Shown here: positions 23,526 through 34,738 of the stretch, piece after piece | Layout of the letters: each line of letters begins with the position of its first letter | Numbering within the stretch: position 1 is the stretch's first letter | From: Tetracentron sinense | Lineage: Eukaryota; Streptophyta; Magnoliopsida; Trochodendrales; Trochodendraceae | Length of the DNA: 64,000 bases | Assembly: GCA_015143295.1 (NCBI GenBank) | Contig: CM026571.1 | Span: 30,656,505-30,720,504 of the forward strand | Reading direction: 5' to 3' | Notes under the pieces: generated by a model | Told to the model about the DNA's origin: nothing | The model's input: the letters and a program-made list of their open reading frames with translations, nothing else | Database searches by the model: none | Translations under genes and position numbers: made by a program

Positions 23526-23808
23526 TTTCAACATTCATACGTAGGTTTCCTCCTTTTAATTCATCATTTAGGTTAACTATTCAAAATATTGAATACTAGA
23601 TATGTTATTTACCTTACTTGACCGTCTCCCTATGATCTATCGCTTGCGAATAGGGTTCTATCTTGATCTTCGCAACTCTTTTCTCATTTTTATGACCAAA
23701 TCTTTGAACTCCTTCAGTTCCTCCTTTTTGATATCTCAGAAACTCTCCATTTTCTCTCTTTTAGGTTTAGAAGGCTTTAGAAACCCTCAACCCTGGAGTA
23801 TAAGGAGT

Positions 23809-23896
23809 ATTTATAACATTGGGAGCCCTAAGGACTCAAAACAAGCAAAATCACGTAGCCCATCGCCAAAACGGCATTTTGGGCGATCGATCGCCT
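23809..23896 (-). promoter_or_regulatory. Chromovirus LTR core promoter
   Basis: On the minus strand GTTATAAATA (23818-23809) lies just downstream of a TCGA-type cluster, GGCGATCGATCGCC (about 23881-23896) and CGTTTTGGCGATGG. The 5' LTR copy is at about 36550-36640, where the motif runs into a poly-C tract (36639-36659). Confidence 0.5.
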
Positions 23897-24115
23897 CCCC
23901 CCTCGAATTTATTTTTTTTTACTTTTGCCTATCTTTTAATTCATGCAATTTATCTCCATAAATTCGTTAAATTGAGTGAATTAAATGAATTTTCTAAATC
24001 AAGATTTTTAATGCAATAATCTCTCCTAGGATTTACATATAATTTTAAGTACATTTATTTAATAAATTAACTCATAAAATTATGAAAACCAGTGAATTTA
24101 ATGTGGGTCATTACA

Positions 24116-24127
24116 TTCTCCCACCTT
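24116..24127 (-). other. Polypurine tract of the chromovirus
   Basis: Minus strand AAGGTGGGAGAA immediately before the 3' LTR start TGTAATGACCC. It is the expected plus-strand DNA primer site. Confidence 0.85.
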
Positions 24128-24157
24128 AAAAGAATTTCGTCCTCGAAATTACATACC

Positions 24158-27018
24158 TTAGTTAAACAGGTGAGGATATTTTTCTCGAACTTTATCTTCT
24201 CTTTTCCATGTGGCTTCTTCAATGGAGTGGTGTTGCCAATGCAGGAGAACAAAGCGGATGATCTTCCTTTGCAAAACATGTTCCTTTCGATCCAAAATTT
24301 GAACTGGTTGTTCAATCACTGATAAATCTTCTCGAACTTCTAGTGGTTCCAAGTCAATGACATGAGATGGGTCCGGAATGTACTTCGTCAGCATGGATAC
24401 ATGGAAGACATTATGGATTGCCGCCATATAAGGAAGTAAAGCAACTAGGTATGCTACTTCACTTATCCTCTTGATGATTTCAAATGACCCAACATACCTT
24501 GGGCTTAACTTTCTCCGCTTCCCAAATCTCATGATTCCTTTGATAGGGGATATCTTAATAAAGACCTGATCCCCAACTTGAAATTCTAGATCTCTTCTTT
24601 TGGTGTCTGCATAACTTTTCTGTTTACTCTGAGCAGTCTTCAATCTTTCTCTGATCAAATTAACCTTGTCCGTGGTTTGCTCAACCAACTCCGAGCCTAG
24701 GAGTTTTCTTTCCCCCACTTCATCCCAACAAAGAGGAGATCTATAACTCCTATCATACAATCCTTTAAAAGGAGCCATCTGAATACTAGCCTGGTAGCTA
24801 TTATTATAAGCAAACTCGATCAATGGCAAATATTCATTCCAATTGCCCTGGAAGTCTAGCATACATGACCGAAGCATATCCTCAATGATCTGATTTACCC
24901 TCTCTGTCTGACCATCTGTCTGTGGGTGAAATGTTGTGCTAAAATCCAGTCGAGACCCCATGGCTTGCTGAAAGCTTTTCCAAAATCTTGATGTAAATTT
25001 GATATCTCTATCAGAAACGATACTGACCAGTACTCCATGCAATCAGACTACTTCATTTATATATAGTTCTACCAGTTTGTTAGAGTTAAAAGTGGTCCGA
25101 TAAGAAAGAAAGTGAGCCGACTTAGTTAAACGATCCACTATGACCCAAATTGCATTGAAATTCTTAGATGTCCTTGGTAAACCCACAATAAAGTCCATGG
25201 ATATATTTTCCTACTTCCACTTGGGAATGGGAAGAGACTGTAGTAATTCGGCTGTTCTCTTGTGCTCAGCCTTAACTTGCTGACATACTAAACACTTAGA
25301 CACTTGTGTAACCACATCTCTCTTCATGTTCGTCCACCAAAAATGTTTCTTGAGATTTTGGTACATCTTTGTACCTCCAGAATGAACTGTATATTTAGAT
25401 CTATGTGCTTCATCCAAAATCTCACGTCTTAACTCTTCATTTGCTAGTACACAAAGTCTACTCCTGAAGGTTAGAGCTCCATTCCCATTCATAGAGAAAT
25501 CCTCCTGCCCAATTTCCAAGGATTTAGCTCGATAGGCTAAGAGTTCTTCATCCGACTCTTGCAACTCTTTGATTCTAGCCTGAATATATGGTCTAACTGA
25601 TAGGTTGACCTATTAACACTCTACCATGGTAAACACTGAAGCTCGTTTCGTTGTTAGACATGTCTTTTAACAACTTCCACTCTTTGACCATCAAGTGTGC
25701 AATTAAACCAGAGGGCCTTCTACTAAGTGCATCAGCTACTACATTTGCTTTCCCCGAATGATACTGAATCGAGCAGTCATAATCCTTCAAAAATTCTACC
25801 CAACGGCGCTGTCTCAAATTAAGCTCCTTTTGTGAAAATAAATATTTGAGACTTTTATTATTCGTGAACACCTCAAATTGCTCACCATACAGATAGTGCC
25901 TCCAGATCTTAAGGGCAAAAATAACTGCCACCAGTTCCAGGTCATGAGTAGGATAGTTCCTCTCGTGATCTTTCAACTGCCGAGAAGCATAAACGATAAC
26001 TTTCCCACGCTGCATTAGAACACATCCTAAACCCACATGAGAAGCATCGCTATATACTACGAATCCTCCACTACCTGTTGGGACTGTAAGAATGGGTGCT
26101 GTGGTCAGACGTTTCTTCAACTCTAAGAAGCTTTCTTCGCACTTCTCATTCCAGGTAAACTTGCTATTCTTCTTAGTTAAGTGAGTGAACGGTGCTGCCA
26201 AGCTTGAAAATCCCTCTACAAATCTTCTGTAATACCCAACAAGGCCTAGGAAGCTCCTTATCTCTGTCACACTCTTCGATCTCTTCCAATCTGATACAGT
26301 TTTGATTTTCACAGGGTCAATTGAGATTCCTTCCCTAGAAATCACATGTCCTAGAAATGCCACCTTCCTTAGCCAAAATTCACACTTACTCAGCTTACCA
26401 TACAACTTATGCTCTCTTAAGGTCTCAAGTGTTATACGGAAGTGATGGTCATGATCCTCCCTAGTCTTGGAATATACCAGGATATCATCCATAAAGACTA
26501 TAACATAACTATCAAGGGTTGGCTTGAACACCCTATTCATCAGATCTATAAATGCTGCAGGTGCATTTGTTAAACCGAAAGGCATTACTAAGAATTCGTA
26601 ATGTCTATATCTTGTCCTCAATGCCGACTTAGAAATATCTTCTGCTCTAATTTTCAACTGATGATATCCTAACCTTAAGTCGATCTTGGAAAAGAATTTT
26701 GCACATTGCAATTGATCAAACAGGTCATCTATCCTTGCTAGAAAATATTTATTCTTTATAGTGAGCTTGTTTAATTGCATATAATCAATGCACATTCTCA
26801 TCGATCCATCCTTCTTCTTCACGAAAAGCACTGGAGCTCCCCATGGTGTTACACTTGGTCTGATGAAACCATTGTGAAATGATTCTTCGATCTGTTCCTT
26901 TAATTCTTTTAACTCAGCTGGAGCCATCCTATAAGGTGCTCTTGATATTGGTGTTGTTCTGGGGGCTAAGTCTATCATGAATTCCACTTCTCTATCTAGG
27001 AGTAGACCTGGAAATTCT
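24158..27018 (-). pseudogene. Chromovirus pol: reverse transcriptase, RNase H, integrase, chromodomain-like tail
   Basis: Order on the minus strand: reverse transcriptase with the active-site block [12 protein letters not shown], RNase H with [12 protein letters not shown] and [11 protein letters not shown], then integrase with an HHCC finger (HRSKYTVH...CLVCQ). Next are the catalytic core (SIVSDRDIKFTSRFWK, HPQTDGQTERVN) and a C-terminal ILDRKEHVL..EEATWKRED segment resembling a chromodomain. Breaks are a frameshift between RNase H and integrase (25565-25593), TAG at 25211-25213 in a Trp codon, and TGA near 25043. The upstream end at 27018 is the solo LTR insertion. The product would copy and integrate the element; it is inactive in this state. 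Confidence 0.92.
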
Positions 27019-29562
27019 TGTAGAACCCCGGAACCAAGTTCACTAGGCTATGAATAGTGCTATGAATAGTGCTGTGAATAGTGTCTCCAAGACCTAAAGA
27101 CTTAATGAAATTGTGGGTTCATGTTTTATAATGAAAGGAGGTATTGAATGAATCAAAATATGTATGGAAAGTGTTTTGGGGGTTTGTGATAAATGAAAAA
27201 TGAGAGTATAACGTACTCCAAGTGTCAAAGAAATGGATGCCTAAACATACCCTCAACTTTAAAGAGCTCTAGAATTCTCACCGCTGATTGGAATCAAGTG
27301 ATTCTTGAATTTTTAGAAAGGTATTGAAACCCTCTTCGAGGTTCATGTTTATCACTTTTTCAGATTAGGAGTAGAAGTTAAGCCAAATGTCAGATTTCGG
27401 AAAACTAGTCTACTGCAAATTTTGGTCTACTAACAGTCATCCTAGGACCAGTCCACTTGTGGGCCCATTTAGATCAGTTATATCTCAAAATTAGACTTTT
27501 TGTAAAACATGAATGTTGTTCCCCTCTGAAAGACGAATCCAACGCAAGTTGAATCGTCAAAATCAGATAAGCGAGTCAAAAGTTAAGGTTAAAATACCAA
27601 AGCGGGAAAAACCGCCCAGGCAGAGTTCAATTTCAACGACGAAGTGTGCTGGGGGGTTGATTTCGTCGACGAATTCAACTCGAAAATGGCCAAAAACGTC
27701 TAGTAATGAGCTGTAACTCATCACCGACCTTGGGGGATATTTTTCTACGATATTTGAGATATTTGGCAGCCTTTAGGCTATAAATAGGGTCTGAATTTCG
27801 TGTATAAGGGTTACCAAACCCTTGAATGTAATTGAAAGAGAGATTGAAGAAGAAGAAGAAGAGAAACTTTGTTCCTTTCCAACTCTTCTTCCCCAAGCTC
27901 AAGTGAGGTTCCAACCTTGTCAAGCTTCCTTCCTTTAGTGTTCTCAAGCTCACAAATCATCACTAAGGTAATTTCAAAGCTTGGAATTTCTCCAAAGAAA
28001 TTATGTTCGTGTTCTTGAAGAAGGGGGTTTTCAAACCTAGTTTTTCCATAGCTTCAACCAAGCTTGATTTAGTACACAGAAGTATAAGAACTTCCTTTTT
28101 AAGATAGATACACTCTACTAGCTTTTAATTTCATAAATCATCTTATAAATTCAAAATAAAATCCTTTGTATGGTGTTATGAACTAGTAGGGAATCCTACA
28201 AGCAAATTGTGATACTTTTATGCTTTCAACCAATGAATAAAAAATGTAGCAATTCCTATTTTATTATTTGTTCTTGATGTTAAAATTCAAAGATGAAAAG
28301 CATGATTAAAAGCCTTAAGTTTTGGGGAAAACCAATGAGAAAACCATATGTTCTACTTGTGCTTGGATGTGTATGACTTTACTTATACCTTGGCTATTAC
28401 TATAAATGAAAAGGTGAAATATTGTGATATGTAGAGTTTCCTTTTTGTCTACCATGTTATTCACAATTGCTACACAAGCACATATGTTGCATGATCGAGA
28501 TTTTATCAATTATGGTTATCCAAAGAAGTAAAGGCAAAAGTAAAGTATAAGATGTAAAGGGAAAGTAAATGGAAAGAAATGGAAAGTATATGGAAAAGTA
28601 ATGGTACGAGATGATTCTAGTCATCTATCTCAGGTTAATAGAAGGCCCGCCCATCTCCTGTGGATTCATGGGTACTAATCAATCAAGTAATACCGATCGA
28701 GGAAGCACAATAGCAGGCCGCCTGGAAGGGAAAGGGATACTGGTCTTCGGATTCTGACGAATAGCAGGCCACCCGGAAGGGAGATGGATACTGGTCGTCT
28801 ACTCCGAAGGTAGCCAAAGGTGAGGATAACAGTAGGCCCGCCCAGGTTATGTGGGTACATGGGTACTAGTTGCCCAACTCCTTAGGTGGATCTAGGGTAT
28901 TTTAAATACCTGTAGATGGAAAGTAATGAAACTAAGGTATTTTACAATACCCGTAATGCAAAGATGTAAAGAAATGTAAAGTAAAGATGGTAAAGCAAAA
29001 GAAGATGTTTCTTCGAGATATATGCACATGATTGTTTTCAAATTAAGTTTTCCGCACTCTGATTAAAGTAATGCATGTGAAATGATTTGAACTATGATAT
29101 ATATGATGTATTCATGTTTATGATATTACCATCTAGTGGTTTGTATACGCGGAGTATTCAATACTCAGCCGTACATATTATGTTGGCAAGTGCCTTCGAC
29201 ATTGGAGTGAGCGTCCTCAGGAGCCTTGGGTCGAGGAGGAATATGTTGAGGAAGTACCTACTCCGGAAGAGCTTCAGGAGTATCAGAGGGTACTCGATAG
29301 GTGGTGGCCCCTTAATGAGTGAGGATAGGGAGAGACAGATACATGTATTTTGATGAGCGAGGATGTTCGCTCTTTATTTTGGTTTATTGTATAAACTTGG
29401 ATATAGTATGTGTATAAAATTTTGTATTTTTTTTCCACTGTATTATGTTTCATATGTTGTACAAGATGTTAAGTATGCCTTATGTGTCAAACAGGATGGT
29501 TTGACACGGCGGTCACGAACTAAACTATCCCAAACTCCTAGGGGGTATTTTGGGTTGTGACA
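27019..29562 (+). mobile_element. Ty3/gypsy solo LTR nested in chromovirus pol
   Basis: 2,544 bp, TGTAGAACCCCGG...GGGTTGTGACA. Flanks are attct (27014-27018) and gttct (29563-29567), a 5-bp TSD with one change. Inside are three to four (T)GTGAATAGTG copies (27045-27085), a GTCGAC motif, a TATA box CTATAAATAG at 27778-27787, and AGGCCCGCC/AGGCCGCC repeats (28640-28860). The protease and reverse transcriptase frames on either side agree once 2,549 bp are discounted, confirming simple insertion. Confidence 0.9.
27635..27787 (+). promoter_or_regulatory. LTR core promoter with GTCGACGAA motif
   Basis: CAACGACGAAG and TTCGTCGACGAATTC (about 27638-27675) precede CTATAAATAG (27778-27787) and a GA-rich leader. 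Role inferred. Confidence 0.45.
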
Positions 29563-30030
29563 GTTCTTCTGGAAACACATCCATAAATTCACTAACAACT
29601 GGGATGTTTACCGACTCTGGCATTTCTGAATTAACAAACAAAGCCGCAAATCGAGCAAGGTCCTTTTTCCTTAATCCCTGAAAGTGAAAAGAATTTCCAT
29701 TGACTGGTTTGAAATCAACTCTCTTCTCGAAGCGTTTGACATTTCCGTGGTAGGTTGAAAGCCAATCCATACCCAAAATCACATCAAAATCCTGGAAGTC
29801 GAGTATTATCAGGTCTACTGGCAACTCGTACTGCCTGATACGGATAATACAGGCTTTGTACACCTCATTAGTGATAACTGAACTACCGAGGGGAGTGGCA
29901 ATGGAAAACTCACTATCTAGCTTACTCAACTCAAATGGAAAGCCTTGGGCAAACCTAGGTGTGACGAAAGAGTGTGTTGATCCCATGTCAATCAATACGT
30001 GTGCTAGATAATCATTTATTAATAGCGATC
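29563..30030 (-). pseudogene. Chromovirus protease, C-terminally separated from reverse transcriptase by the solo LTR
   Basis: Minus-strand frame with aspartic protease motif VLIDMGSTHSFV near its start and the flap-like DVILGMDWL block. It ends at FMDVFPEE, the usual link to reverse transcriptase, where the solo LTR is inserted at 29562. The active site reads DMG, where DSG or DPG is usual. The candidate intron lies directly upstream. Confidence 0.85.
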
Positions 30031-30213
30031 CTGAGTTCAAAAATAACTAAGTGTTAATTTATTATGTTCTAATCAAAATCACACAATGTACATATTTTTA
30101 TAAAATCATATATATATATACATATAATATCATGTTTCTACAAGCACCATGCCATACAATCAATCTACCATATGCAATTATTTCTACTCAATTAAATTAT
30201 AAGTCATACGTAC
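30031..30213 (-). other. Candidate GT-AG intron between chromovirus gag and protease
   Basis: On the minus strand gag reads QDALASDDVV, then a TAG codon, then G. A gap of 183 nt (61 codons, so phase-neutral) follows before the frame continues GSLLINDYLAHVL. The gap opens GTACGTATG (donor-like) and closes TTTTTGAACTCAG (acceptor-like). It is strongly AT-rich and contains stops. Exons on both sides share one reading frame. No TSD or terminal inverted repeat suggests an insertion. Splicing is an inference. Confidence 0.5.
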
Positions 30214-31466
30214 CCTAGACCACATCATCTGAGGCTAGAGCATCCTGCTCTGAGATGGCAAAGACTCTCTCCTATGTGTTCTGGTGAGGGGGCGGAGGGG
30301 CCTGCTGAGTCTTTGGCACCAGAGGAGACTTTGGCGGTGGTGCCTGTCTAGCTGGAGGCTTGTTTCCTTGCATCTGGGACTGTTGAGTTGCCGGATGTGA
30401 CCTCTGAGGGCAATCCCTAATCCGATGTCCCAAATCACCACACTGAAAACATCCGCCAGTGAGAGTGCGGCACTCTCCGGCCTCGTGCTTTTTCCCACAA
30501 TGAAACACTACTGGAGGAGTAGGCTGGGTAGGACGATTAACCAATGTTGTAGTCGTGGTAGGGCGAGGGGCAGGTGTAGGCCTCTGAATATTCTGCACTG
30601 GTCTTGTAACCGAGTATGGGGCAGGCCTAACCCTCTTCTCTGGTTGCATTGGCCCACTGGTCTGACCTCTAACTATCTTCTTGTCCCTTATGTTGCTATC
30701 TCTCCTCTTAAAGAACTTTTCAAAATTCTTCTCAGCTATCTTTGCCTTGTTTACTACCTCTCCAAAAGTTCCTATTTGTAGTATAGAAACTTTGTCCCTG
30801 ATGATGCCTTAAACCCCTTTCGAACTTTCTGACCTTCATATTCTCATTCGAGATTAGTTGGAGTGCAAATCGATATAATTCAGCAAACTTTGCTTCATAT
30901 TCCACCACCGTCATCTCTCCCTGCTCTAAAGTGAGGAACTTAATTTCTTTCTATTCCTTGACAAAGGCTGGAAAATACTGTTTGTAAAATAAGTCCAGGA
31001 ATTCTACCCATGTCCATGGCTGTCCTATCCTTGTGATGTCTCTCTGTCTTACCGTAGCTCTCCACCAGTGCTCGGCTTCTCTTTCTATAACAAATGCAGC
31101 CCAATCAACCCTCTGTTCATCTGTACACCGGAGTACCCTAAAAATCTTCTCCAATTGCATGATCCATGCTTCAACTGTCATTGGATTAGTGGTACCATAA
31201 AATGTTGAGGGCTTTTGTCTCCTAAAATCTTCAATTCCTGCAGTATGATGTACCGGAGGAGGAGGTGGTGGTGGCATATTCACTTCCACATGTCCAGGTG
31301 AAGCTGCAATAGGTTGCCTGGCCGCAGGGAGTGCCATTGTTTAGGCAATGGAACCCAAAACCTGCGTCAAGTCGAGCTGGTCATAAGCCTTTGGGCATCC
31401 TTCTCCAATGCCCCTTCTAGCATTTCCCCCAGTATTGTATCCACGTCCTCTGCCACCGCGTCTCAT
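30214..31466 (-). pseudogene. Chromovirus gag
   Basis: Starts MRRGGRGRGYNTGG at 31466 on the minus strand. It has the retrotransposon gag core with FYGTTNPMTVEAWIMQLEKIF, WWRATVR and FYKQYFP. After a frameshift (about 30650-30730) comes a Pro/Thr-rich segment with the zinc knuckle CFQCGDLGHRIRDCP. Stops at 31341-31343 and 30272-30274 are each one base from a Gln codon. Gag would package the element RNA. Protease follows after the candidate intron. Confidence 0.88.
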
Positions 31467-31630
31467 TATAACAATCCTGAGAACAAATGGTAACCATAAG
31501 TTTAGTCTTCTAAACAGCTTTAACTCTATCACTAAAATTCATACAAGCATACAATGACTAGTCCTAGCATCCAGTGACTCATCCTAGCACATGGGATTTC
31601 TAAACTCACGCCCTAATTGACCTAATGCTT

Positions 31631-31644
31631 TTACTTTGATACCA
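31631..31644 (-). other. Primer binding site of the chromovirus
   Basis: Minus strand TGGTATCAAAGTAA, four bases after the 5' LTR end. The first eight bases match the initiator Met-tRNA complement; after that it departs from the usual GAGC. Confidence 0.75.
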
Positions 31645-32072
31645 CTTTTGTCGCACCCCAAAACCCCACCTAGGAGAATGTCAGATCTTGGCACGTGACT
31701 TACTTAATAATTCATCCTGTTAGAAGCAATTAAGGCATACTAAAATATGGATATAAAAAATTTTCTTCAATTCAACCATCAACTAAAATCTAAACTCCAT
31801 AATGCAACTAAAAAGTAATAAATCCTGGTCACCCATCCTGACTATAATCATAAAGACTAAACTAACTTGAGTCTCTATAAAATTAACTAAAGTCTCCCAA
31901 AATTTAAATAACCAATAAATAGCTTCAATAATAAGGCCATCGATCAAGGTCCCTTTCTTCCTCGGGATAGTCACTTTCGGATTACTCGATGTACTCCTCT
32001 TCTCCCCAAGGTCCGGGTGCACAAATGTCAAAACCTGAACCTACCGACAACAAAAGTCATTGACTGAGTAAC

Positions 32073-34738
32073 TGTAGAGCCCCGGACCTTTTCACATTTA
32101 ATGCATGACACTTTCGTTGCCATTTTGCCTTTAAAGAGGTATAATTAATAAATAAGGAAGAAATTGGAAATTCCGAAACGTCAGAAATGTTCCTTTTCGA
32201 AGTACGAACCCAACACAAGTTGAATCGTCAAAATCGGACGAACGAGTCAAAAGATATGGCCAAAACAGTCTGGACCTGTAGGCAATCGTAGCTCGGAAGG
32301 CACTAAGGACGTAGCTCGGAAGGCACTAAGGACGTAGCTCTGATAACGTGCTCTAACAACGTGCTCTGATAAGGCACAGACAACGCATAGACAACGTACT
32401 CTGAAACGTAGCTCTAGCTCTGATAACGTATACGTTGTGCATCCGTTGTGCAACAGACAACGGGTACATTGTACAGCAAACAACGTGTACGATTGTACAG
32501 CTCACAACGGGTACGTTGTACAGCAAACAACGTGTACGTTGTACAGCTCACAACGGGTACGTTGTATAGCAAACAACGTGTACGTTGTACAGCTCACAAC
32601 GGGTACGTTGTACATAAGACAACGGACAACGTGTTTGGCACTGTTCACAGCACAACGTACTCGGCACTATTCACAGCACAACGTGTTCGGCACTATTCAC
32701 AGCACAACGTGTTTGGCACTGTTCACAGCACAACGTGTTCATCACTATTCACAGCACAACGGGTTCGGCACCCTTCACAGCACAACGTACTCAGTACTAT
32801 TCACATCACAACGTGTTCGGCACTATTCACAGCACAACGTGTTTGGCACTATTCACAGCTCAACGTGTTCAGTACTCGCGTTTTTGCAGAAATTTTAGTA
32901 AGGGTATTATGGTCTTTTGGTCGATTTACTCTTACCTTAAGAGTTTAACCCGAGCCTTTAGGGCATCATTCAACACTTAGAGAGTTTGAGAGAATAGGAG
33001 AAAGGGGAGAAGGCGATTCCAACCTAGGGTTTCCATTTTGGAGAGAAATCAAGGGGTTTGTGAACCCACACTCCACTCAAACCCATTTTTCTTCAAGATC
33101 AAGGCACAAACTCGTGAGGAGCATCTCCTCAAGCTAGGGCAGCAACTCACGGTTGTTTTTGGAAGGGGATTTCTTCCTCACTTGATCAAGGTCGGTACTT
33201 CTTACTACCCTCCTAGTTATAGTTCCTTCTTTTACTTTATTTTCTCTTTGTCTTCTTTCATTTACACATGTATTATGAGATGGGTTGTGAATGGTGAATG
33301 GGAAAGGTGAATGGAGATGGAATGGGCGATTGGATGCCAAGGGTTGTGTTGTGATGATTAAAATGGGGAGGGCATTGTATCCATAATAAACACACCTTTA
33401 TGATGTGAGTAAACTCACCTAGAAAAGCATGATTTAGGTTTAAATGAATAATGAATAATGAACACACCATGTTTGATGAAATGCCAAGGTGAATAAACTG
33501 AGTTGTAAATTAGGAAATGCATGCCTAATAAATTATGAATATTGCTAGGGCCTATGATAGTGTGTTTTCTTACTTTCCCTAAATGATATGAATATTACAT
33601 TGCTCAATCATTGATATTATATGTGTTGTGAAATTACCCAAATGTCATATTTAAATTTAAATGCAAGTATGTACATGGTTCCCACGAGCACGGCATGCAT
33701 GACATGATTTATCGAGGTTTTCAAGAACATGGTTAGAGGTGGGACATATCCTACGATATGTTTTACCTCACTTTTCACAAGGAAACAAGAACCAACATTC
33801 CACGAGGGGTCTCCCCTCACTCACAAGTGCATATCATGAAGAAGGGCCTCCCTTCCCTCGCAAGTACATACATATCATGAAGAAGCGTCTCCCTTCCCTC
33901 GCAAGTGCATTGCATAAAGAAGGGTCTCCCTTCCCTCTCAAGGCATCTCTCAAGCGCATCTCACAAGGATATCTCACAAGTGTATCTCACAAGTTACATG
34001 ATCACAAGCAAGCACGCATGACATGCATGACATGACACGTACGACACGCTCGACAAGATCAAGTAAGACAAACACGACAAGCTTTCAAGTACGAAAAGAT
34101 ATTTCAAGCCAAGTCAAGTGCACGATGTTTTCAAGAGGTTTTATCGGCTTTCTACGAAATACAAGCATGATTATAAATTGCTTTACTTCCTTGTATGATA
34201 TGAATTGTTCCGCCTAACATATATGAATTGCTCCTGATTTATGTATTGCCATTTTTATGCTATGACTATTGGTTAGTATTTGGTACCCGCTGAGTATTCC
34301 ATGCTCAGCCGTACTTCTTATGTCGGCAGGTTCTGAGGGAGCTGCTGCTCCATTTGATTTTGTGCTCCTGGTCCATGAGTGGAAGAGGAGTACGTCGAGG
34401 AGCCTTTGGAGGAACCTCCCGTAGAAGGTTATCAGTAGGTGGTGTTAGATTCTGAGTGGATTAGCTGTGGGTGAGCATGAGTGATTATATCCATGTATTT
34501 TGGCGGGTCTGTCCGCACTTTCTTTTGGATTCCTTTGGTGTAAACTTGGATTCGTATATACTTAGAGGTTTGTTTAGACTTCCGCTGTGCTATATTAGAG
34601 TATGTTTCCGCTGTTTATATCCTCTATTGTATATGCTCTGTGGGTTTTCGCAGGTTGCTTTGTCAAGCAAGTCATGTAAGCCATGATTAGTCGTCCAAAG
34701 TTCACTCTAATTCCTAGGGTGGGTTTTGGGTCGCGACA
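32073..34738 (+). mobile_element. Ty3/gypsy solo LTR nested in the chromovirus 5' LTR
   Basis: 2,666 bp, TGTAGAGCCCCGG...GGTCGCGACA, flanked by gtaac at 32068-32072 and 34739-34743. It is the same family as 57069-59729. It contains a minisatellite region (about 32440-32880) and a second repeat block of GAAGAAGGGTCTCCCTTCCC units (about 33795-33930). No internal domain remains. Confidence 0.93.
32450..32880. repeat. Two adjacent minisatellites in the solo LTR
   Basis: Array 1 (about 32456-32630) has about seven 23-24-bp units alternating ACAACGGGTACGTTGTACAG and ACAACGTGTACGTTGTACAG, each with an internal inverted repeat. Array 2 (about 32630-32870) has about nine 26-bp units built on ACAACGTGTTCGGCACTATT. 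Open frames across these arrays arise from the repeats and are not genes. Confidence 0.85.

Larger units (their letters stand above)
21586..24115 (-). mobile_element. 3' LTR of the chromovirus
   Basis: 2,530 bp. On the plus strand it reads TGTCGCGCCCC...GGGTCATTACA. Its partner is 31649-36868, about 2.55 kb after removal of the nested LTR. By eye the pair differ at several per cent of sites, indicating an old insertion. Confidence 0.92.

Noticed and set aside
30031-30213. The 183-bp gag-protease gap as a MITE
   Set aside because: No terminal inverted repeats or target-site duplication seen; splice-like ends and phase-neutral length fit an intron better.
32437-32980. Overlapping open frames of 80-166 codons
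   Set aside because: They run through 23-26-bp minisatellites whose units lack stops; the proteins are repeats of the array and have no family resemblance.
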